DNA of 5,719 nucleotides from Betaproteobacteria bacterium (GTDB lineage Bacteria; Pseudomonadota; Gammaproteobacteria; Burkholderiales; Rhodocyclaceae), in the NCBI GenBank assembly GCA_025997075.1, contig BNUC01000186.1:1-5719 (forward strand). The letters run 5' to 3'. The notes below the pieces were generated by a model. It searched no databases, was not told the DNA's origin, and was given only the letters and a program-made list of their open reading frames with translations. Shown piece by piece: positions 1-5,650 of the stretch. Made by a program: the position numbers and the translations under genes. Numbering within the stretch: position 1 is the first letter of the stretch; every line of letters begins with the position of its first letter.

Positions 1-218
1 CGTGCTTGCATTTCCGGCTGTTCCCGGTCATTCATGAAATCGGGCGTGACTTCGTAATAATCAAACCATTCGTTCCACGATTCTCCGGCGGGCGTAATGA
101 TACGGATTCGTCCCATCGCGACGATATCAACCTGCTTGACATCGTCCGGCAGGGCGACGGCCTTGGGCAAACGAATGGCCTGACTGCGGTTGGTTTGAAA
201 AACGGTGCCTTGTTCCAT
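1..218 (-). CDS. vapB: VapB-type antitoxin (AbrB/SpoVT fold), 3' end cut by window edge
   Basis: Antitoxin half of a type II VapBC module. VapB proteins bind and neutralise the PIN-domain RNase VapC and repress their own operon through an AbrB/SpoVT-like swapped-hairpin DNA-binding domain. 72 complete codons are visible, starting MEQGTVFQTNRSQAIRLPKA; the pattern V-F-x-T-x-R-S-Q-A-I-R-L-P-K (residues 6-19) is the hallmark of this family. The C-terminal part, with W-x-x-W-F (residues 48-52) and D-F-M-x-x-R-x-Q-P-E (60-69), matches the toxin-binding tail of VapB proteins of about 75-80 residues, so only a few codons are missing. The start at 218 is fixed by a perfect AAGGAG (230-225) six bases upstream. 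The vapC gene would lie left of position 1, which cannot be checked here. The gene follows the permease on the same strand, separated by a palindromic repeat. The family call is from recognition of motifs, not a search. Confidence 0.88.
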   Translation of the reverse strand, partial: MEQGTVFQTNRSQAIRLPKAVALPDDVKQVDIVAMGRIRIITPAGESWNEWFDYYEVTPDFMNDREQPEMQA

Positions 219-273
219 AACAGTCTCCTTGGGATATACACGGAGTATCTATGCGTGGCGGATAGCATGGTTT

Positions 274-394
274 TGTAGGTTGGGTAAGCGAAGCGCAACC
301 CGACAAACGTAAATAAGCGGCGCGGAGTGTTGGAAGATTCGGCCGGAAGATACGACCGTCGGGATGCGCCGCTTCGCGGCTTTCCCAACCTACA
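274..394. repeat. 121-bp palindromic intergenic repeat (MITE- or REP-like)
   Basis: The ends are an exact inverted repeat: TGTAGGTTGGG at 274-284 and CCCAACCTACA at 384-394. Inside, 293-304 (GCGCAACCCGAC) pairs with 358-369 with one mismatch, and AGCGGCGC (316-323) pairs with GCGCCGCT (366-373) as an alternative arm. The whole element can fold into a long imperfect hairpin. Sequences of the TGTAGGTTGGG...CAACCC type are, from memory, common dispersed repeats in proteobacterial and other genomes, but I cannot count copies here. It carries no ORF of its own and no obvious flanking target duplication. It lies 2 bases past the permease stop codon and about 55 bp upstream of vapB, so its transcript could serve as a 3' hairpin for the permease mRNA. 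Confidence 0.75.
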
Positions 395-396
395 CG

Positions 397-1818
397 CTAA
401 AGCGCAAGCGCCGAAAGAATGAAATTCAAAATAAACAGCAGAGTGGAAATGAATAAAATCGGATGAATATCCCTGCTCTGTTTTTTCACGATTTTCACGA
501 TGCAGTAAAAGATAAAGCCGCAGGCGATGCCATACGAAATGCTGTAGCAAAGGCCCATGAAAATACCGGCGAAGAACGCGGGAATGGCTTCGGAGAAATC
601 ATCCCACTTGATTTCCCGGAATGAGGAAAGCATCATGATGCCCACGGCGACCAGCGCGGCGGCCGTGGCCTGGGTTGGAATCAAGCCGGCGATCGGGGCC
701 AGAAAGATGGTGGCGATAAAGAGCAGCGCGGTGACGACACTGGTCAGGCCGGTGCGTCCGCCCGCGCCGATGCCGGCTGCGCTTTCCACAAAGGTGGTGG
801 TGTTGGAGGTGCCAAAAACCGCGCCGATGGAGGTGGCGATCGCGTCGGCGAAAAGGGCCTTGTCCATTTTGGAGCGGAAGCCGGAGCCGGATTCCATCGC
901 TGTTTCGTCTTCCGCGCTGAAAATGCCGGCGCGGCGGCCCGTGCCGATAAAAGTGCCGATGGTGTCAAAGGTGTCCGACAGGCTGAAGGCGAAAATCGTT
1001 ATCAAAACCAGGGGGATTTTTGCTGGATTGGAAAAGAGTTTCATCAAGCCGTCGGCGCCAAAAGCGGCGCCAAAGGTGACGCCCAACTGGGTAAAAGCCT
1101 CGCCGATGCCGGCGGTGGCGCTGGCTTTGGAGAGGTCAACAAGCCCCAGGGGAATGCCAATGAGGGTGGTGGCAATGATGCCAATCAAAATGGCGCCCCG
1201 GACATTGAGGATGAGCAGGATAAAAGTGATGGCGATGCCGAGTATGGCCAAAAGCACGCCGGGGGAATTCAGTTGCACAATGGCGGGAATGATGCTGGCG
1301 TCGGCGATGACCGTGCCGCCCGCCAGAACAATGTTTTTCCCGGCGTCGGAAGTGAACTGGAAAAGCCCCGCATTTTTCAAGCCGATATAGGCGATAAAAA
1401 CGCCGATGCCGCCGCTGATGGCATGCTGAAGGCTGGCGGGAATCGCCTTGATGATTTGTTTGCGAATCCGGGTGACGGTGATGAAAATGTTGAGCAGCCC
1501 GCACAGGAAAACCATCGCCAGCGCCTCCTGCCAGCTAAAGCCCAGGCTGAAAACCACGGTAAAAGTAAAAAAGGCGTTTAATCCCATGCCGGGCGCTTGC
1601 GCATAGGGCACATTCGCAAAAAGCCCCATGATCAGGGTGCCGGTCACCGAAGCAAAAATGGTGGCGAGAAAAACCGCCTGAAACGGCATTCCGGTCAGAG
1701 AAAGCATGCCCGGATTGACAAAGATGATGTAGGACATGGCAAAGAAAGTGGTAAACCCGGCCACGATCTCGGTGGAAACATTGCTTCCGTTGGCTTTCAG
1801 TTTAAAAAAACGTTCCAT
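397..1818 (-). CDS. NCS2-family purine permease (AzgA/PbuG-like)
   Basis: Inner-membrane proton-coupled importer for a purine base (hypoxanthine, guanine or adenine), serving purine salvage. The 473 residues are hydrophobic throughout, consistent with the 14-helix NCS2 fold. Visible family signatures are AGFTTFFAMSYI (20-31), QAPGMGLNAFF (74-84) in the substrate-binding TM3 region, SLSDTFDTIGTFIGTGRRAG (279-298) and SNTTTFVESAAGIGAGGRTG (338-357). These place it in the AzgA/PbuG/YgfQ branch rather than the uracil or xanthine permeases. The start is supported by GGAG at 1829-1826, seven bases upstream, and by the family N-terminus (ERFFKLK...STEIVAGFTTF). The length is slightly above the usual 430-450 residues. 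It is transcribed alone, divergently from the Sel1 gene. No purine riboswitch or clear PurR box was recognised upstream. Residues 110-136 recur as a fragment at 5444-5525. The exact substrate cannot be decided from sequence. Confidence 0.93.
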   Translation of the reverse strand: MERFFKLKANGSNVSTEIVAGFTTFFAMSYIIFVNPGMLSLTGMPFQAVFLATIFASVTGTLIMGLFANVPYAQAPGMGLNAFFTFTVVFSLGFSWQEALAMVFLCGLLNIFITVTRIRKQIIKAIPASLQHAISGGIGVFIAYIGLKNAGLFQFTSDAGKNIVLAGGTVIADASIIPAIVQLNSPGVLLAILGIAITFILLILNVRGAILIGIIATTLIGIPLGLVDLSKASATAGIGEAFTQLGVTFGAAFGADGLMKLFSNPAKIPLVLITIFAFSLSDTFDTIGTFIGTGRRAGIFSAEDETAMESGSGFRSKMDKALFADAIATSIGAVFGTSNTTTFVESAAGIGAGGRTGLTSVVTALLFIATIFLAPIAGLIPTQATAAALVAVGIMMLSSFREIKWDDFSEAIPAFFAGIFMGLCYSISYGIACGFIFYCIVKIVKKQSRDIHPILFISTLLFILNFILSALAL

Positions 1819-1882
1819 AAAATATCTCCATCAACATATTTCATTGACACAGAACACGACTATTTGCCCGAGATGCAAGCGC

Positions 1883-1901
1883 CTCTCGAAAATAACGAGA
1901 G
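1883..1901 (-). other. small hairpin in the permease leader
   Basis: CTCTCG (1883-1888) and CGAGAG (1896-1901) are exact inverted repeats around a 7-base A/T-rich loop, 65 bp upstream of the permease start codon. The inverted repeat is seen directly. A role in the mRNA leader or as an operator is only inferred, and it does not match a purine riboswitch. Confidence 0.3.
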
Positions 1902-1971
1902 ATCGAACAACGCGAAACATCTTCAAATTGTTCAGCCATAGATGCTAACGTCCAGTACCCGCCCTGACAGA

Positions 1972-1998
1972 TGTATGCCTGGTTTTTGAAGGCATATA
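1972..1998. other. inverted repeat in AT-rich spacer
   Basis: TATGCCT (1974-1980) pairs exactly with AGGCATA (1990-1996) around a 9-base loop, and two more weak pairs extend the stem outward. A T7 run follows only 22 bases later (2020-2026), too far for a standard intrinsic terminator. Function unknown. Confidence 0.35.
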
Positions 1999-2038
1999 AC
2001 AATAATTGCAGCAAATTGATTTTTTTAATCTCTCTGGG

Positions 2039-2140
2039 TTTAATTCCCCGCCCCTTAGGGCGTAGTAACTTGAGGTCTTTTGTGGATTTGATACCCCGTA
2101 GCTTGCTGCGGGGTCGTTCATTATTTCCAATTTTATCAAA
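2039..2140. repeat. intergenic repeat with 48-bp period and strong hairpin
   Basis: Two related units start 48 bp apart: TTTAATTCCCCG (2039-2050) and TTTGATACCCCG (2087-2098). Each continues into a hairpin: CGCCC/GGGCG at 2049-2053/2058-2062, and ACCCCGTAGC/GCTGCGGGGT at 2093-2102/2105-2114 (10 pairs, one G-T). An outer arm TTTGATA (2087-2093) / TATCAAA (2134-2140) encloses the second hairpin. Read on the minus strand the two units encode R-S-K-L-R-G-I-K and R-P-K-G-R-G-I-K, 16 residues apart. RSKLRGI is, from memory, a frequent spurious peptide in hypothetical ORFs of repeat-rich genomes, which marks this as a dispersed repeat rather than a gene. The T after the hairpin is not a U-run, so it is a poor terminator. 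Confidence 0.6.
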
Positions 2141-2330
2141 AGCGCCCTCCTGCCGAAATGGGAGCGGATAAGGCGGAAGCGGTTTTGACGCCTCTGGCCG
2201 TCGAGGGGCAGGTGGCGGTACCCGGCTGATCACGCGCCGATGATTATCGGGGAGGGGTGGCTCAAGAGAACTTCCCTGACGCGAGAATGCAATGGTATGA
2301 TTAAGTCATCCTTTGATTAAACCCGAATTT

Positions 2331-2352
2331 GGCTTGGCCTTTCCGCCAAGCC
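2331..2352. other. perfect 8-bp inverted repeat upstream of the Sel1-repeat gene
   Basis: GGCTTGGC (2331-2338) and GCCAAGCC (2345-2352) flank a 6-base loop CTTTCC. The repeat ends 27 bases before the start codon and just before the GAGGTGA ribosome binding site (2362-2368). It could be a leader hairpin affecting translation, an operator, or an old terminator; no U-run follows on the plus strand. Confidence 0.45.
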
Positions 2353-2379
2353 ATGTTTCCTGAGGTGAGCTGAACGACG

Positions 2380-3318
2380 ATGTATTTTCGTGCCAAAGCC
2401 CAATGTCCTGAATGCCAGGGGTTCCATTGCCGGAAGTCGCGTTGGTTGTCATCTGAGGAGAAGCAGAGTAATCCGGAACTCAGTCCGTATCGTTGCCTCG
2501 ATTGCTCGCATCGCTTCCTGAGGCCACGCAAGAAGGAGTTGCCAGGAGAGCGCTGGATTCCGGTGATTGTGACGCTTGTCGCCGTGATTTTTGTGATGGC
2601 TGTCACTGTGCCGTGGTTGATAGAGCCGGAGTCCTTTTACCGGGCGATATACAGTATGGTGTACAGTATTTTGCCAAGTAATACCAATGTCTCGCAGGGT
2701 AATGCCAGTGCTTCGTCGAGTCAGGCCAGTGCTTCCTTGGGCATTGCCAGTGCTTCGTCAGCTAATGCCATTGTTTCGTTGAGTAAAGCCAGTGTTTCGC
2801 CGGGTGAAATTCTTAATGATCCGGAGCTTCGGCAGGCGGCGGAGAACGGCGATCCCGTGGCGCAATTCCGGCTTGGTCGGGCGCTTTTCCAGGACCCGGC
2901 ACATACTGACAAGACCTCTGCCCTGGCTGTGCGCTGGCTGGAAGCCGCAGCCGAGGGGGGAAACATTGATGCCATGATCTATCTGGGACGCGTGTTTCAG
3001 ACGGGTGTCGGCATCTTGCAGAACTTTTCACAGGCATCCCGATGGATCAATACCGCAGCCATGCGCGGCAGCATCGAGGGGATGCTGGAAATGGGTCTCC
3101 TGTATCGCGACGGGGTAGGTGTCCAAAAAGACTATGTCAAAGCCTACGCGTGGTTGAATCGCGCGGCGGCGGCGCGCAACATCGACGCAGTGCGCGAACG
3201 CGAAGCGATCGCACACATGCTGACGCCCGACGAATTGAAGGAAGCGCAACGGCAATCGTCGTTGCTAGGCCATGAGAACGATGAAAGTCGCACAAAAAAC
3301 GCGCAAGTGAACAAATAG
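2380..3318 (+). CDS. zinc-ribbon, single-TM, Sel1-like repeat protein
   Basis: A 312-residue predicted membrane protein of unknown specific role. Residues 9-42 form a zinc ribbon, with CPEC (9-12), an extra H16/C17, and CLDC (39-42) in the setting P-Y-R-C-x-D-C-x-H-R-F. A basic stretch (RPRKKELPGER, 48-58) precedes one transmembrane helix (about 59-81), which predicts a cytoplasmic N-terminus and a periplasmic C-terminus. Residues 101-142 are six 7-residue Ser/Ala-rich repeats, probably a flexible linker. Residues about 148-267 hold three Sel1-like repeats (for example AQFRLGRALF, AMIYLGRVFQTGVG, GMLEMGLLYRDGVGVQKDY), alpha-solenoid units that mediate protein-protein contacts, ending with the helical MLTPDELKEAQ (280-290). 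The ATG at 2380 has GAGGTGA at 2362-2368, somewhat distant (11 bases). It has no operon partner. A scaffold or envelope-signalling role is inferred from Sel1 proteins in general. Confidence 0.85.
   Translation: MYFRAKAQCPECQGFHCRKSRWLSSEEKQSNPELSPYRCLDCSHRFLRPRKKELPGERWIPVIVTLVAVIFVMAVTVPWLIEPESFYRAIYSMVYSILPSNTNVSQGNASASSSQASASLGIASASSANAIVSLSKASVSPGEILNDPELRQAAENGDPVAQFRLGRALFQDPAHTDKTSALAVRWLEAAAEGGNIDAMIYLGRVFQTGVGILQNFSQASRWINTAAMRGSIEGMLEMGLLYRDGVGVQKDYVKAYAWLNRAAAARNIDAVREREAIAHMLTPDELKEAQRQSSLLGHENDESRTKNAQVNK
2680..2805 (+). repeat. six in-frame 21-bp tandem repeats in the Sel1 gene
   Basis: Six consecutive 21-bp units encode NTNVSQG, NASASSS, QASASLG, IASASSA, NAIVSLS and KASVSPG, with consensus x-A-S-x-S-x-(G/S). 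At DNA level GCCAGTG(C/T)TTCG recurs in most units. The tract links the transmembrane helix to the Sel1 domain. A unit length divisible by three lets copies be gained or lost without a frameshift. Confidence 0.85.
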
Positions 3319-3599
3319 CCCTGAAAATGATTACAATGTCTCGCCTCAAATCGGGGAATGCGCTACCGGCAAAGGCCGCTTTGGTTCTGCTTCGGTTCCG
3401 TTCAGTGTCCGCTTAGGTTTCTTTTTCATCCTTCCGGCCTCCCTTTTTTTCCAGCCTCCGCCTCTTTTTGAGTATCACCCGAAAGAGCGTCCGAGACTCC
3501 TTCCACACGGTTTCCCTCACGGGTTTCCCCTTCCCGCAAGGCCGCGCGGCTGTTGTTTCTGCCGTCCGGAGCGCGCTGGAAGACCTCTTTATTTCAAAC
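3319..3599 (+). other. rhlE upstream region with pyrimidine-rich tract
   Basis: 281 bp between the Sel1 gene and the chosen rhlE start. No strong intrinsic terminator is seen after the Sel1 stop; only a short CAAAG/CTTTG stem lies at 3370-3383. Positions 3418-3469 are nearly all C/T on the plus strand, with 6 purines in 52 bases, including runs of five to seven T. No clear -35/-10 pair was found. If transcription starts here the mRNA would carry a long leader, as is common for cold-induced RNA helicases, but that is inference. Confidence 0.5.
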
Positions 3600-5072
3600 A
3601 TGAACAACAATAATCCTACTGATTTCACCAGCCTCGGGCTGGTCGCTCCCCTGCTCACCGCCATCTCCGAGGCGGGCTACACGCAACCCACCCCGATCCA
3701 GACCCAGGCCATCCCCAAAGTTCTCGCCGGCAGCGACCTGCTCGCCGCCGCCCAGACCGGCACCGGCAAAACCGCGGCCTTCACCCTGCCGATTCTGCAG
3801 ATTCTGGCGAACAACCCGCTTCATCCGCATCCGCCCGGACGGCCCCGTTGCCTGATTCTCACCCCGACGCGCGAACTCGCCGCGCAGGTGGCCGAATCGG
3901 TGCAAACCTACGGCAGCCACCTGCCGCTCACCTCGCTGGTGATGTTCGGCGGCGTCAACATCAACCCGCAAATCAGCGCGTTGAGAAAGCGTGTCGACAT
4001 CCTCGTCGCCACGCCGGGGCGCCTGCTCGACCATGTGCAGCAACGCACTGTCGACCTCTCCGGCGTCGAAATTCTGGTGCTGGACGAAGCCGACCGCATG
4101 CTCGACATGGGTTTCATCCGCGACATCCGCAAAGTGCTCGCCCTGCTGCCGAAAAAGCGCCAGAGCCTGCTGTTCTCCGCCACCTTCTCCAACGAAATCC
4201 GCGAACTGGCCGGCGGTCTGCTGAACAACCCGGCCCAGGTCGAAGTCGCCCCGCGCAACACCGCCGCCGAACGGGTCGAGCAGAGCGTGTACATGATCGG
4301 CCAGAAGCAGAAACGGGAACTGCTTGCCTGGCTCATTAAAGAACGCCAGTGGTTTCAGGCGCTGGTGTTTACCCGCACCAAGCACGGCGCGAACAAGCTG
4401 GCCGAATATCTGGGCCGCCACGACATCGAAGCCGCCGCCATCCACGGCAACAAAAGTCAGGCGGCGCGCACGCGCGCGCTGGCCAGCTTCAAGGACGGCT
4501 CACTGCCGGTGCTGGTCGCCACCGACATCGCCGCGCGCGGGCTGGACATCGAACAACTGCCGCAGGTGGTCAACTTTGAACTGCCCGGCGTGCCCGAAGA
4601 CTACGTGCACCGCATCGGCCGCACCGGTCGCGCGGGCGCAGCGGGCCACGCCATTTCGCTGGTCGCCCCCGAAGAACGCGAACAACTCACCGCTATCGAG
4701 CGCATGTTGCGAAGCAAAATCGGGCGCGCCGAAGCCGAAGGTTTTGTCCCCGTTGCCGGCGCCGACGCTGCCTACGACCGCGACCTGAAACGCGAACCCA
4801 TGCCCCGCCGCAACAGCAAACCCGCCCGCCGCCCTGTTACGGCCACGCGCAGCGGCGAACATGCTCCGGCGGCAAAACGCCCCGGTGGCCAGCACAAGGC
4901 CGCGAGCGCCACGAGTGTCACGAATGTCACGAATGTCACGCCGCGCCGTGAGCCGGAGGCTGGCCTTGCGCGGCCAGTACGTACAGGCAAGGCCCCCAAA
5001 CCCGATACCGCCCGTCCTGCCAGGCAGCGCGCAGCGCTGTTTTCGCCAGCGGCGGGCAGCGGCAAGCGGTAA
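3600..5072 (+). CDS. rhlE: DEAD-box ATP-dependent RNA helicase RhlE
   Basis: Cytoplasmic ATP-dependent helicase that unwinds short RNA duplexes; RhlE proteins act in ribosome assembly and RNA turnover, often in the cold. The 490 residues from ATG 3600 contain the full motif set: Q motif (F9 to Q34, with PTPIQ at 30-34), AQTGTGKT (51-58, Walker A), PTRELAAQ (89-96), GG (117-118), TPGR (138-141), DEAD (162-165), SAT (193-195), LVFTRT (255-260), [11 protein letters not shown] (306-316) and [10 protein letters not shown] (337-346). All catalytic residues are present. Residues from about 395 onward form a basic, Pro/Ala/Arg-rich disordered tail, typical of RhlE and probably an RNA-binding extension. 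The frame stays open upstream to a TTG at 3468, but those 44 codons have no family resemblance and the homologous N-terminus begins at FTSLGL. The ribosome binding site is weak (GGAAGA at 3578-3583, 16 bases away). Monocistronic. Confidence 0.93.
   Translation: MNNNNPTDFTSLGLVAPLLTAISEAGYTQPTPIQTQAIPKVLAGSDLLAAAQTGTGKTAAFTLPILQILANNPLHPHPPGRPRCLILTPTRELAAQVAESVQTYGSHLPLTSLVMFGGVNINPQISALRKRVDILVATPGRLLDHVQQRTVDLSGVEILVLDEADRMLDMGFIRDIRKVLALLPKKRQSLLFSATFSNEIRELAGGLLNNPAQVEVAPRNTAAERVEQSVYMIGQKQKRELLAWLIKERQWFQALVFTRTKHGANKLAEYLGRHDIEAAAIHGNKSQAARTRALASFKDGSLPVLVATDIAARGLDIEQLPQVVNFELPGVPEDYVHRIGRTGRAGAAGHAISLVAPEEREQLTAIERMLRSKIGRAEAEGFVPVAGADAAYDRDLKREPMPRRNSKPARRPVTATRSGEHAPAAKRPGGQHKAASATSVTNVTNVTPRREPEAGLARPVRTGKAPKPDTARPARQRAALFSPAAGSGKR
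4911..4940 (+). repeat. 9-bp tandem repeat in the rhlE tail
   Basis: ACGAGTGTC (4911-4919) is followed by two identical ACGAATGTC copies (4920-4937) and a partial ACG. In frame this gives [10 protein letters not shown] (residues 438-447) inside the disordered tail. It looks like slippage-type expansion and keeps the frame. Confidence 0.75.
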
Positions 5073-5201
5073 GCTTAGCCTGGACAAAACGCTGGCATTG
5101 CGCGACAACCAAGTTCACTGCTCATTCTTTTTTTACAGTAGTACCGTGAGCATGAAAGCACCTGAAAGGTTGTATGTATCCGTTCGTCTCAGGAGAACAT
5201 C
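5073..5201 (+). other. rhlE-antitoxin spacer
   Basis: A 129-bp spacer. A T7 run (5128-5134) lies 56 bases after the rhlE stop but no stable stem precedes it, so it is not called a terminator. The antitoxin promoter should lie here. TTTACA (5132-5137) resembles a -35 element, but no matching -10 follows at 16-18 bp. Confidence 0.35.
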
Positions 5202-5435
5202 ATGACCATGATTCAAATCCAGTTACCCGATGATTTGATACAAGACGCACAAGCCGCTGGTCTGTTGATCCCGGATGCCATTGAACACCTGTTGCGCGAG
5301 CGCCTGAGACGCCAAGCCGGCGATGCACTGCAAACGATGTGGAATCACATGCCGGTTGAGGTGATGACTCCGGAGATCGAAGAAATGATCAATCAGTCTT
5401 CACCGCGCCGCAGGAAACGCCTATTGCGCGGATAG
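5202..5435 (+). CDS. small antitoxin-like protein, no toxin gene downstream
   Basis: A 77-residue protein beginning MTMIQIQLPDDLIQDAQAAG. The short beta-strand (IQIQLPDDL), the phrase AGLLIPDAIEHLLRERLRRQ (residues 19-38) and the Glu-rich MTPEIEEMI stretch (53-61) resemble small antitoxins that I recall as paired with PIN-family toxins; a ribbon-helix-helix-like N-terminal DNA-binding part is likely. The start is decided by AGGAG (5191-5195) six bases before ATG 5202; the second in-frame ATG at 5208 would be 12 bases away. The tail is strongly basic (SPRRRKRLLRG). A cognate toxin would normally begin within a few bases of the stop or overlap it. Instead, a permease gene fragment starts 8 bases after the stop and no toxin frame follows to the window end. 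It may therefore be an orphan antitoxin. Family assignment is moderate and function is inferred. Confidence 0.65.
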   Translation: MTMIQIQLPDDLIQDAQAAGLLIPDAIEHLLRERLRRQAGDALQTMWNHMPVEVMTPEIEEMINQSSPRRRKRLLRG

Positions 5436-5443
5436 GCTGTCGA

Positions 5444-5525
5444 CGCCGCTGATGGCATGCTGAAGGCTGGCGGGAATCGCTTTGATAATTTGTTTACGAA
5501 TCCGGGTGACGGTGAGCAAGAAATT
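5444..5525 (-). pseudogene. fragment of an NCS2 permease gene (residues ~110-136)
   Basis: Positions 5444-5514 match 1410-1480 of the intact permease in 68 of 71 bases, in the same orientation. The three differences (5481, 5487, 5496) fall on third codon positions of the permease frame and leave Lys, Ile and Arg unchanged. The four codons beyond (to 5525) read N-F-L-L against N-I-F-I in the intact gene, i.e. conservative changes, so homology extends a little further before it is lost. On the other side similarity stops at 5444, eight bases after the antitoxin stop. The remnant has no start, stop or flanking permease sequence and cannot make a transporter. The pattern of change suggests that it derives from a paralogous or related permease gene that evolved as a functional gene before being broken. 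Confidence 0.85.
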
Positions 5526-5554
5526 AGCGATAGGCCTTCAGGCCGGGGTAAGGC

Positions 5555-5577
5555 TCCCACCTTTCTTACGGGCGGGG
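5555..5577. other. imperfect hairpin
   Basis: CCCACC (5556-5561) pairs with GGCGGG (5571-5576) with one A-C mismatch, around a 9-base loop. It sits between the permease fragment and the terminal repeat. GGCCTTCAGGCC-type symmetry also lies just upstream (5533-5543). This could be the end of a small mobile element, but no transposase or second end is visible. Confidence 0.3.
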
Positions 5578-5650
5578 TTTCAATCGGAATTGGTTTTACG
5601 ATGAATGTTGTTGAAATGATGGACAATATTTCCTGCGGAGCACTGCGGTC

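Larger units (their letters stand above)
1819..2379. other. 561-bp divergent intergenic region without a convincing gene
   Basis: This spacer separates the divergent permease and Sel1-repeat genes. It contains the permease leader with a small hairpin (1883-1901), an AT-rich stretch with a hairpin at 1972-1998 and a T7 run at 2020-2026, a repeat with 48-bp period and strong hairpin (2039-2140), a GC-rich part (2141-2290) of unknown nature, and the hairpin before the Sel1 gene. Open frames crossing it on the minus strand read through the repeats and have no ribosome binding site or recognisable domain. A TATGAT at 2296-2301 could be a -10 element for the Sel1 gene, but no good -35 stands upstream of it. 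Promoters for both genes must lie here; none can be placed firmly. Confidence 0.6.

Noticed and set aside
557..1390. Plus-strand open frame of 277 codons
   Set aside because: Lies wholly antisense to the permease, has low-complexity Ala/Lys/Met-rich content and no family resemblance; it is a frame shadow.
1819..1900. Purine riboswitch in the permease leader
   Set aside because: Only one small hairpin; no three-way junction or conserved loop sequences could be recognised.
1841..2233. Minus-strand open frame upstream of the permease
   Set aside because: Reads through the hairpin repeats (RSKLRGI-type peptides), has no ribosome binding site and no recognisable domain. Its last 40 codons look slightly protein-like but give no family match I can name.
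3468..3599. 44-codon N-terminal extension of RhlE from TTG
   Set aside because: No similarity to RhlE N-termini, falls in the pyrimidine-rich leader, and ATG 3600 gives the usual family start.
3594..4445. Minus-strand open frame of 283 codons
   Set aside because: Antisense to the rhlE helicase core, which has all its motifs; the Gly/Gln/Asp-rich translation is a shadow of high-GC coding.
5128..5134. T7 run as rhlE terminator
   Set aside because: No stable stem directly before it.
5202..5213. ATGACCATGATT resembles the start of E. coli lacZ, suggesting vector sequence
   Set aside because: The following codons and upstream region do not match lacZ; a short chance similarity.
5571..5590. GGGTTTCAATCGG resembles part of a CRISPR repeat
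   Set aside because: Occurs once, with no regularly spaced copies nearby.
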